Of a stretch of DNA of 10,554 nt, positions 1 to 4,833 are shown piece by piece (the stretch's first letter is position 1; each line of letters begins with the position of its first letter). Source of the stretch: an uncultured Lachnospiraceae bacterium. Its GTDB lineage: Bacteria; Bacillota; Clostridia; Lachnospirales; Lachnospiraceae. The notes beneath the pieces were generated by a model. That model ran no database searches. It was given only the letters and a program-made list of their open reading frames with translations, and was not told the origin of the DNA. The stretch covers positions 1 through 10,554 of the forward strand of contig CAJTQI010000022.1 of NCBI GenBank assembly GCA_910578645.1, read 5' to 3'. The translations under genes were made by a program, and so were the position numbers.

Positions 1-497
1 TCTTTTGTATGCAGTTCCGGCGGCCCCTTTTTCAGTTTTTTACTTAAGAACAGCAGCATGACAGAAAGCAGTATGATCCTGAGTATCATGAATGCGGAAT
101 ACCCTACCGCGACATTACGGTATATCATATTTTCATTGTCCAGCCCCTGCACGATTTTCCCATTGAAAAGATAATACAGGCTTTCCGTTATCAGCCTGCC
201 CATATCCCTGGTACAAAAGAACAGTATGCCATATAAAAAAGCCTGTTTCCTCTCCAAGCACAGCCATCTGCTGCCTGTCATCAAAAGGAAGATCACAATC
301 ACCATGCACAGCCAGCCGGAAATGGAAACCGCTTCCCCCGCCACATACACCGTCCCATAGGCCAGAAATACCGCAATGGTTTTTTGCAGCCTGTTCTTCC
401 GTCCTGCCATATATGGGCGGAAAAAAGCCGCCATACAGAACGCACATAAAACCGTTTCAGCTCCCGATGCTATATGCTGAAACAGCATAAAACCCAT
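1..497 (-). CDS. Membrane sensor histidine kinase, N-terminal part (GHKL/AgrC-like), partial at window edge
   Basis: The reverse strand reads open from an ATG at 497 to the window edge, giving 165 residues without a stop. The protein is strongly hydrophobic, with about five predicted membrane segments (roughly residues 10-28, 40-58, 62-78, 85-97 and 132-152). It ends in a basic cytoplasmic stretch (KKLKKG), where the kinase domains would follow outside the window. It lies 24 bases downstream of a LytTR response regulator on the same strand, the usual operon order for peptide-sensing AgrC/AgrA-type pairs, and that context is the main reason for the call. No catalytic motif is visible because the C-terminal half is missing. 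A TTG at 506 is in frame and nearer the GGGGGAGAGG ribosome site, so it may be the true start. It could instead be another polytopic membrane protein of the same operon. Confidence 0.7.
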   Translation of the reverse strand, partial: MGFMLFQHIASGAETVLCAFCMAAFFRPYMAGRKNRLQKTIAVFLAYGTVYVAGEAVSISGWLCMVIVIFLLMTGSRWLCLERKQAFLYGILFFCTRDMGRLITESLYYLFNGKIVQGLDNENMIYRNVAVGYSAFMILRIILLSVMLLFLSKKLKKGPPELHTK

Positions 498-521
498 TTC
501 GCTCAAATTTCCTCTCCCCCT

Positions 522-1235
522 TTACTGCACAAACTGCAGGTATGCCGCCGCAAAGTCCTCGTATCTTTTTGAAAGGGGCAGACTGATGCCGTTGGTAAGC
601 GTCACCTCTGTTTTGTCATACCCCTCGACATAGGCGAGGTTGACGAGATACCCCCTGTGTATCCGGAAAAACTGCCCCTGCAGTTCTTCCTCCAGCCTGC
701 CGATCTTCTCATAATATTCCAGTTCCCCATCTTTGAGGTACAGCACCACCTTATGGTTACGGCTCTCAATATAATAAATGCTATGAATTGGTACAGCCCT
801 GCTTTCACACCCATACTGGATGACCAGCGTTTTCTTTTTCTGTTCCGCCTCAAATATGATCTGCGCCGCCGCCCGGTCAAAAACCTCGGCAAATCTCTGT
901 TCGTCAATAGGTTTCAGGAGATATTGGAATGCCCCCACGTCAAAAGCGTCATACACATACTTTTCGTATCCCGTGACAAAAATAATGACCGGCTGCCTCT
1001 CCAGTTCCATGCCTCTTATCCGCCTTGCCAGTTCCATCCCGTCCATACCGGATGCCGCTCCATCCAGCTCTATATCTAAGAACAGCAGGTCATACTCCGT
1101 TTGATCCAGCAAATATTCGTCCGCAGACGCATACTCTGCAATTTCACACTCCGCCCCCTGTTTCCTGACCAGAGAGGATAAGTAAGCCCTTATATTCTTT
1201 TCATCATCACAGATCGCAATTTTTATAAAATCCAC
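522..1235 (-). CDS. LytTR-family response regulator transcription factor
   Basis: This 237-residue protein has an N-terminal receiver domain (about 4-125) and a C-terminal LytTR DNA-binding domain (about 135-235). The receiver shows the acidic pair D10/D11 in AICDDE, the phospho-acceptor D54 in LFLDIE, the conserved Thr in FVTGYE and the Lys in LLKPID. The LytTR part carries the typical FFRIHRGYLVN segment and a terminal LPLSKRY-type strand. The family is phosphorylated by a partner GHKL kinase and binds pairs of ~9-base direct repeats, and such a pair lies just upstream (1292-1321). The only ordinary start is a GTG at 1235 that overlaps the GGAGG ribosome site. An in-frame TGA lies just upstream. 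A non-standard ATA at 1226 would sit 8 bases after the GGAGG and give the usual compact N-terminus, so the exact start is uncertain. The kinase gene follows at once. Confidence 0.95.
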   Translation of the reverse strand: MDFIKIAICDDEKNIRAYLSSLVRKQGAECEIAEYASADEYLLDQTEYDLLFLDIELDGAASGMDGMELARRIRGMELERQPVIIFVTGYEKYVYDAFDVGAFQYLLKPIDEQRFAEVFDRAAAQIIFEAEQKKKTLVIQYGCESRAVPIHSIYYIESRNHKVVLYLKDGELEYYEKIGRLEEELQGQFFRIHRGYLVNLAYVEGYDKTEVTLTNGISLPLSKRYEDFAAAYLQFVQ

Positions 1236-1255
1236 CTCCTCCGGCTCTCACTTTT

Positions 1256-1284
1256 TATATCGTAAAAAACGGGAAATAGTCTAA
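1256..1284 (-). promoter_or_regulatory. Sigma-A-like promoter of the LytTR regulator gene
   Basis: On the minus strand TTAGAC (1284-1279) is followed after 17 bases by GATATA (1261-1256). An overlapping TATAAA at 1259-1254 would give a 19-base spacer. The -35 box is imperfect, as expected for an activated promoter. It sits 7 bases downstream of the proximal operator repeat and about 20 bases before the regulator start. Function is inferred from motif and position. Confidence 0.55.
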
Positions 1285-1291
1285 CGCCGAT

Positions 1292-1321
1292 AGCGTGAAT
1301 AGCGGATTTGACAGCGTGAAT
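1292..1321 (-). promoter_or_regulatory. LytTR-type operator: two perfect 9-base direct repeats, 21-base period
   Basis: On the minus strand ATTCACGCT occurs twice, at 1321-1313 and 1300-1292, separated by exactly 12 bases. LytTR regulators such as AgrA and ComE are known to bind two 9-base direct repeats with a 12-13 base gap placed just upstream of the -35 box. Geometry, position and the adjacent LytTR gene all fit, suggesting autoregulation. The repeat sequence itself is not one I recognise from a characterised system. Confidence 0.65.
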
Positions 1322-1334
1322 TCTTTTCCTCCCA

Positions 1335-1406
1335 TCACCCCAAAACGCCAAATGCAATTTCGCCATTCGTCCGATATGGGGGAAACGCAAACCGCCGTGT
1401 AAGCAT
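1335..1406 (-). CDS. Possible 23-residue small ORF starting at the end of the repeat
   Basis: An AGAGG ribosome-site-like sequence lies 4 bases before an ATG at 1406. The reading frame begins MLTRRFAFPP and stops at 1335, just before the LytTR operator. The ribosome site, ATG and first four codons (MLTR) are shared exactly with the second repeat copy, where the ORF has 11 codons. It has no recognised family, no signal-peptide profile and no AgrD-like pattern. It could be a leader or signal peptide, or simply chance. Confidence 0.2.
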   Translation of the reverse strand: MLTRRFAFPPYRTNGEIAFGVLG

Positions 1407-1539
1407 ATTACCTCTTATTTCGCCGCTTTCCAAGTAATTTCCGTTATCAGGCCGCCTTGCCTGCCTGGGAAAAAAGCAGACCGCCGCATATGGTAGATGA
1501 AGGCCATTGTGCGGCAGTTTGTCTTTTGTATGGTTCCTT
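1394..1539. repeat. Hairpin-bearing intergenic repeat, copy 1 (146 bases)
   Basis: This stretch aligns with 4024-4157 with about 14 mismatches over 134 aligned positions and one 12-base insertion here (1433-1444). The most conserved part is the 27 bases from 1394, which are identical. The repeat contains a long hairpin (1481-1517) and a smaller one (CAGGC at 1448-1452 with GCCTG at 1459-1463). It lies in the gap between the C39-like remnant and the LytTR regulator. Neighbouring DNA on either side is not alignable with copy 2. It may be a duplicated terminator/leader block or a dispersed genomic repeat. Confidence 0.85.
1470..1517 (-). terminator. Probable intrinsic terminator within repeat copy 1
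   Basis: CCGCCGCATATGG (1481-1493) pairs with the segment 1504-1517, with one bulged G at 1509 and two mismatches. On the minus strand the stem is followed by TCTGC and a run of six T. It lies downstream of the C39-like remnant and would end its transcript. On the plus strand the stem is followed by TTTGTCTTTT, so it might work in both directions. Confidence 0.5.
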
Positions 1540-1572
1540 TCTTACTGCTCCTTATCCTATGTAACTTAAGGT

Positions 1573-1983
1573 TTATTTCTCTTTGTCATATACCCATATA
1601 CTTTTAATCTGATTTTCAATCTCACTGAATGCCCATCTCCTGCCGCTCCTTGCTACACAGTTAGGATCGTTTACCATAAATCCTTCGTTATCATACCCAT
1701 ATATGACAATGTAATGACCGGATATTGTGAAATCCCCTTTCCCCATAGCACATATGATGATTCCGCCATTATCAAGCACTGCCCTCATATTATTTGCACT
1801 TGAGCTTATGGATGAGACTTTAATGCCATACAGCTTTGGTAAATCCTCCATCAAGGCCCATGATGTGCCGGTTCCTTCCACATAATATCCATTTTCCACA
1901 CTGTATGCGGCGATTTTGTCTGGAGTGTACGATTCATCTTTAGCTTTTGTGTATTCTACTTTTCTGGCGGTAGAAATATTCAA
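1573..1983 (-). pseudogene. C39-like peptidase remnant lacking the catalytic cysteine half
   Basis: The 136 residues resemble the C-terminal two thirds of a C39-like (papain-fold) peptidase domain: a YTPDKIAAYS segment, then NGYYVEGTGTSW, the catalytic-His region SGHYIVIYGYD and the NDPN element that supplies the last active-site residue. The expected upstream GCGPT-type motif with the nucleophilic Cys is absent. A TAA lies four codons before the only available start, a TTG at 1983 with no ribosome site, so no complete reading frame exists. The break coincides with the left edge of the sigma-factor cassette. Intact relatives are often exported or linked to peptide processing. Here the product would be inactive if made at all. 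Family assignment is by motif recognition. Confidence 0.7.
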
Positions 1984-2011
1984 AAAGAAAGTTTATAATT
2001 TTGTAAATGTA

Positions 2012-2074
2012 CAGGGAATATCATTCCTGAAATGTCGTCTTTATAAGTGAAAGCTTTCAAGAACATAATTCTTG
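2012..2074 (+). promoter_or_regulatory. Leader of the sigma-factor operon: possible ECF promoter and nested dyads
   Basis: A GGAATA (2015-2020) and a CGTC (2036-2039) are separated by 15 bases, resembling ECF -35 and -10 elements and suggesting possible autoregulation. The region also holds an imperfect dyad (2012-2029), a perfect 12-base palindrome TGAAAGCTTTCA (2048-2059), and a perfect stem CAAGAA/TTCTTG with a five-base loop (2058-2074). The stem ends two bases before the GGAGGGGG ribosome site. The last stem could limit ribosome access. All functions are inferred. Confidence 0.35.
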
Positions 2075-2089
2075 CGGAGGGGGATTGAA

Positions 2090-2647
2090 ATGGAGGACTT
2101 ACAAATCATTAGCTTATATTTTAAGCGTGATGAAGCTGCAATTTCAGAAACAGCAACGAAATATGGAGCCTTTTGCCACAGGATTGCATTGAACATACTG
2201 TCAACAAGTTCCGACGCTGACGAATGTGTTAATGATACATATTTGCGGGCTTGGAACTCAATACCACCACAGAAGCCCGACAAACTTGGCGCATGGCTTG
2301 GTAAAGTAGTCCGAAATATCGCTTTTGACCTTTGGAAGAAAAATCACCGCCAAAAACGCTATGCGGGCATGGAGCAGCTTCTAAATGAGTTGGAGGACTG
2401 CATACCGTCCCCTGCTACTGTTGAACACCAAATTGAAGAACAAGAGTTAACCAACATCATAAACACATGGCTTGCGTCATTACCGCAAAATGACCGTATT
2501 CTTTTCATGCGTCGTTATTGGAATGGTGAAACAGTAAATACACTTGCACAAGAAAGCGGTATGTCCCCGGCAAATATGGCGAAGAAAATGTACCGACTTA
2601 GGCAAAATCTAAAATCCAAACTTGAAAAGGAGGGCTATTCCCTATGA
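2090..2647 (+). CDS. ECF-type RNA polymerase sigma factor (sigma-70 family)
   Basis: The protein has 185 residues from the ATG at 2090, chosen because GGAGGGGG lies 6 bases upstream. An in-frame TTG at 2072 has no ribosome site. Region 2 covers about residues 5-85, with the recognisable DADECVNDTYLRAWNSIPP core and LGKVVRNIAFDLWKK for promoter melting and core binding. Region 4 covers about 120-180, with a LPQNDRILFMRRYWNGETVNTLAQ helix-turn-helix lead and the SPANMAKKMYRLRQNLK recognition helix. It lacks regions 1 and 3, as ECF factors do. Its stop overlaps the start of the next gene by four bases (ATGA), so the two are translationally coupled. It should direct a small regulon in response to an envelope signal, held inactive by the partner. 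Confidence 0.93.
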   Translation: MEDLQIISLYFKRDEAAISETATKYGAFCHRIALNILSTSSDADECVNDTYLRAWNSIPPQKPDKLGAWLGKVVRNIAFDLWKKNHRQKRYAGMEQLLNELEDCIPSPATVEHQIEEQELTNIINTWLASLPQNDRILFMRRYWNGETVNTLAQESGMSPANMAKKMYRLRQNLKSKLEKEGYSL

Positions 2648-3384
2648 AAGAAAAGGAAATCTCAAAGCTGTATAACAGCATTACGAATGTCGATAATCAG
2701 TTTATTGAGGAAGCTCAAACAAAGACGAAGAAAAAGAATGGTTGGCTCAAATGGGCGGCTATGGCGGCTTGCTTATGCGTAGCTTTGGTAGCCGGAGTGC
2801 TTTTCAAAATTTCTGTTCCAGACGTTATCATTGCGCCGGGCTTTTTGACAATCACAGTGTATGCCGCTTCATCAGATGAAGAAATAACCATGCAGGAAGG
2901 TATAGGGTTGCCAACAGATTATAAGTGGAGCCTTGCTATGAGCAGCCGACCGGGACTTCCATTAAAACTATCCGTTACGGAATACGACGATTTAAGTTTT
3001 GAAGTATCAGTTGATGGCGGGACATTGCTTCTTTGGGAGGGCAACAAAATAACATATTTAGGCTCATCGTTCAACACTAGAAATGATACTACTGTATATT
3101 GGACTAACCTATCTCGAACAGGCGAGAGCGATTTTGAACGGTATATGGGAACTACGGCATATATCAATATCATAATTCACGAAGGAGAAAACATTGTTGG
3201 ATATGCTGTTGTTGAAATATACACAAATGACCTTGAAAATGAACCTGCACAGACTTACTCTGCCAAGTTGCTCAAGTCAGTATCTTTCCCAAAAGCTAAT
3301 GGGGAATATCAAAAGATAACCGCTGAATATGTAGCAACTGAAATGGAACAAATCAAAAGCGAAACACAAGCTGGACAAAGGTAA
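2644..3384 (+). CDS. Single-pass membrane anti-sigma factor partner
   Basis: The 246-residue protein has a short N-terminal cytoplasmic segment (1-33, starting MKEKEISKLYNSITNVDN), one membrane helix (about 35-55) and a ~190-residue extracytoplasmic domain. The N-terminal pattern (LYNSITNVDN followed by FIEEA) is one I associate with proteins encoded next to Clostridial ECF factors. The 4-base overlap with the sigma gene supports an anti-sigma role: the cytoplasmic part would hold the sigma factor and the outer part would sense a signal. The outer domain has no cysteines or protease-site motif that I can identify. The inducing signal is unknown. The assignment rests mainly on topology and gene coupling. 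Confidence 0.78.
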   Translation: MKEKEISKLYNSITNVDNQFIEEAQTKTKKKNGWLKWAAMAACLCVALVAGVLFKISVPDVIIAPGFLTITVYAASSDEEITMQEGIGLPTDYKWSLAMSSRPGLPLKLSVTEYDDLSFEVSVDGGTLLLWEGNKITYLGSSFNTRNDTTVYWTNLSRTGESDFERYMGTTAYINIIIHEGENIVGYAVVEIYTNDLENEPAQTYSAKLLKSVSFPKANGEYQKITAEYVATEMEQIKSETQAGQR

Positions 3385-3436
3385 AACAACTACAATTTAT
3401 CGAGCAACACCTTAAAATCCAAGTGCAATTTTATAA

Positions 3437-3468
3437 GGGCAGCCGACGTTAATTCGACTGTCCTTTTT
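3437..3468 (+). terminator. Intrinsic terminator after the sigma/anti-sigma operon
   Basis: GGGCAGCCGA (3437-3446) pairs with TCGACTGTCC (3454-3463) across a seven-base loop, with eight Watson-Crick pairs, one G-T wobble and one mismatch. Five T follow. It starts about 50 bases after the anti-sigma stop, on the same strand. Confidence 0.75.
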
Positions 3469-3495
3469 CTATACCGCAGATAGAAAGGAGCGACA

Positions 3496-3534
3496 ATGAC
3501 AAGAAAGAAAACACCACAGACCATTGAAGAATAA
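3496..3534 (+). pseudogene. 12-codon stub of a mobile-element-type gene (DUF3847-like start)
   Basis: A good ribosome site (AAAGGAG, 3484-3490) lies 5 bases before an ATG, but the frame MTRKKTPQTIEE ends after 12 codons. The sequence resembles the beginnings of small DUF3847-type proteins carried beside mobilisation genes in Clostridial elements. I base this on recall of the N-terminal pattern only, so it is weak. The stop falls right at the boundary with the minus-strand chimera (its stop is at 3553), as expected if the gene was cut when the cassette was trimmed. It could instead be a real tiny leader ORF. Confidence 0.4.
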
Positions 3535-3552
3535 GCTCCTTGCTGTCTTTTG

Positions 3553-3894
3553 TTATTGAAGCGAAGCCATATGATGTATAATCTCGTCATAAAAATCACC
3601 CTGATTACCATTCCTGACACATGGCCGGCCTACTCTTCCTTCATCCAAGAAATATATTTTCTTACAGTAACTTGCAATATGAGGATCATGTGTCACTAAT
3701 ACAACTGCCTTATCCATGCCTTCCATGTTGATGTCAAGGAACACTATGCTGCATTCCCGTACATATCCCATATCCGCATACAGCTCTTCGCCAGAGCCGT
3801 ATTCCCTTATCTCAAAATCATGCCCGCAGGCTTCCAGCAGCGCCCGTAGCGCGCCCCTGTCCTCCCTGCTGTCATCACAGACCGCTATCTTCAT
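3553..3894 (-). pseudogene. In-frame chimera: response-regulator receiver N-terminus fused to BceA-like ABC ATPase tail
   Basis: Residues 1-61 are the first half of a LytTR/AgrA-type receiver: D7/D8 in AVCDDS and the phospho-acceptor D54 in VFLDINMEGMD. From about residue 62 the protein becomes the end of a BceA-like ATPase: the H-loop in VLVTHDP, then ASYCKKIYFLDEGR, then a family-typical tail NGNQGDFYDEIIHHMASL. The rest of the receiver, the DNA-binding domain, and the Walker A, signature and Walker B motifs are all missing. A deletion joining two genes in frame near 3710 explains this. The promoter, operator and ribosome site (GAGGG, 7 bases before the ATG) are intact, so a 113-residue product may still be made. 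No activity can be predicted. BceA relatives export or flip antimicrobial peptide targets. Confidence 0.8.
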
Positions 3895-3931
3895 CGCATT
3901 TCCCTCAATTCTGTGTTTTTCTCCACTATAA

Positions 3932-3961
3932 ATTATATCGGATTATGGGGTATCCTATCAA
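3932..3961 (-). promoter_or_regulatory. Sigma-A-type promoter upstream of the chimeric gene
   Basis: On the minus strand TTGATA (3961-3956) is followed after 18 bases by a perfect TATAAT (3937-3932). Transcription would start near 3925, about 30 bases before the ATG at 3894. The proximal operator repeat is 6 bases upstream of the -35 box, nearly the same layout as at the intact LytTR gene. Confidence 0.65.
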
Positions 3962-3967
3962 ATCCCA

Positions 3968-3997
3968 TTGCACGAAACTCCCATAAATTGCACGAAA
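3968..3997 (-). promoter_or_regulatory. LytTR-like operator: two perfect 10-base direct repeats, 20-base period
   Basis: On the minus strand TTTCGTGCAA occurs at 3997-3988 and again at 3977-3968. The position relative to the -35 box matches the operator at 1292-1321, but the sequence differs and the period is 20 rather than 21. It probably served the DNA-binding domain now deleted from the chimera. Confidence 0.55.
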
Positions 3998-4000
3998 TGA

Positions 4001-4036
4001 CTATAAGCGCACAGCCCATACTGGCCGTGTAAGCAT
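4001..4036 (-). CDS. Possible 11-residue small ORF at the end of repeat copy 2
   Basis: This frame starts with the same ribosome-site-like AGAGG and ATG as the small ORF of copy 1, shares MLTR, then reads PVWAVRL and stops at 4001, three bases before the direct-repeat operator. It is very short and has no known family. Listed because the start context is perfectly conserved between copies. Confidence 0.12.
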   Translation of the reverse strand: MLTRPVWAVRL

Positions 4037-4157
4037 ATTACCTCTTATTTCCCCGCTTTCCAAATCAGGCCGCCCGGCCTGCCTGCGGAAAAGGCAGACC
4101 GCCGTATATGGCGGATGATGGCCATAGTGCGGCGGTTTGTCTTTCGTAAGGTTCCTT
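4024..4157. repeat. Hairpin-bearing intergenic repeat, copy 2 (134 bases)
   Basis: This is the partner of 1394-1539, roughly 90 percent identical apart from a 12-base gap. It begins 5 bases beyond the stop of the exporter ATPase gene and ends at a direct-repeat operator. It holds a strong hairpin (4099-4135) and a second perfect one, CAGGCC/GGCCTG with a GCCC loop (4066-4081). Same order and orientation as copy 1 relative to a LytTR-type regulator gene. Confidence 0.85.
4089..4135 (-). terminator. Probable intrinsic terminator of the exporter operon within repeat copy 2
   Basis: CCGCCG (4099-4104) pairs with CGGCGG (4130-4135), and TATGGC (4107-4112) pairs with GCCATA (4121-4126), with one bulged G at 4127. 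On the minus strand the stem is followed by TCTGCC and four T. It lies about 27 bases past the ATPase stop codon. The T run is modest, so efficiency may be partial. Confidence 0.55.
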
Positions 4158-4161
4158 CATT

Positions 4162-4791
4162 CTATGAATCAATTATTCCATTCGTAATCTGCACAATTTC
4201 ATCTGCCTCATTTGCCAAATATTTACTATGCGTAACAACGATTACGCATTTCCCCAACTCATGCGCAGTCTGCCTTAATAACTCAATAATTCCCTCTGCC
4301 GTCTGTTCATCCAGATTCCCGGTCGGCTCATCTGCCAATAAGACTTTTGCATTGCTTGCCAGCGCCCTTGCAATCGCTACACGTTGCTGTTGCCCACCGG
4401 ACAGCTTCATTACATTTCTTTTCCATGCTTCCTGTGGGATATTCACTTTTGTAAGCAGTTCCCCCGGCTTATCTGTTCCTCCCAGCCTTACGTTTTCCTC
4501 CGTGGTGAGATAATCAATCAGGTTATACTCCTGAAAAACTAAGGATACATGGTTCTTTCTGTGGTAATTCAAACCCTTCGCAAGGATATCTTCCCCTTCA
4601 TATAGAACGGTGCCTCCTGTTGGACTGTCAAGCCCTGCCAGCAAAGATAAGAGAGTTGTTTTTCCGGCTCCGCTGGCTCCGATAATGGCATAAAACTTTT
4701 TTTCTTCAAACCGCACAGAAATATCGCCTAAAACTTTCCTGTCCTTTTGGGATTTATATACATATTCTATATTTTTTGCTTCTAATATCAT
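4162..4791 (-). CDS. ABC transporter ATP-binding protein (MacB/LolD-type)
   Basis: The 209-residue ATPase has all core motifs: Walker A GASGAGKT (38-45), Q-loop VFQEYN (85-90), signature LSGGQQQR (130-137), Walker B VLLADEP (150-156), D-loop GNLD (158-161) and switch His in VVTHS (185-189). It should power the two FtsX-type permeases encoded immediately upstream. The ATG at 4791 is chosen because GGAGG lies 9 bases before it. The earlier ATG at 4800 abuts the ribosome site with no spacing. At 209 residues it is shorter than the usual 220-250, mainly in the helical segment between Q-loop and signature. It is the last gene of the operon, 42 bases after the permease stop, whereas in most such exporters the ATPase gene comes before the permeases. 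The hairpin repeat follows it. Confidence 0.95.
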   Translation of the reverse strand: MILEAKNIEYVYKSQKDRKVLGDISVRFEEKKFYAIIGASGAGKTTLLSLLAGLDSPTGGTVLYEGEDILAKGLNYHRKNHVSLVFQEYNLIDYLTTEENVRLGGTDKPGELLTKVNIPQEAWKRNVMKLSGGQQQRVAIARALASNAKVLLADEPTGNLDEQTAEGIIELLRQTAHELGKCVIVVTHSKYLANEADEIVQITNGIIDS

Positions 4792-4833
4792 TTCAACCAT
4801 CCTCCTTATTTACACCTGCGCGCATAAACTGTT

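Larger units (their letters stand above)
1985..3534 (+). mobile_element. Putative laterally acquired cassette (ECF sigma/anti-sigma with mobile-gene stub)
   Basis: This plus-strand block interrupts a run of minus-strand genes. Its left edge coincides with a beheaded peptidase gene. Its right edge coincides with a 12-codon stub whose start resembles small genes of Clostridial integrative elements. Base composition looks more AT-rich than the LytTR gene to the left. I found no terminal inverted repeats, target duplications, integrase or transposase, so the limits are approximate and the mobile origin is an inference. Confidence 0.4.

Noticed and set aside
133..447. 104-codon minus-strand frame beginning MCVLYGG
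   Set aside because: It is out of frame with the 165-residue hydrophobic kinase N-terminus read from 497, which has better start context and membrane segments.
657..1104. Plus-strand open frames opposite the LytTR gene
   Set aside because: Shadow frames of a clearly recognisable response regulator, with no ribosome sites or family features.
1415..1507. A 30-codon frame inside repeat copy 1 with a 26-codon counterpart at 4045-4125; the 12-base indel is in frame
   Set aside because: There is no ribosome site before either ATG. Substitutions fall about equally at all three codon positions and most change the amino acid, which argues against protein selection. The hairpin explains the conservation better.
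1394..4157. Possible CRISPR or integron array from the repeated blocks
   Set aside because: Only two copies, 2.6 kb apart, with genes between them. No regular spacing, cas genes or integrase.
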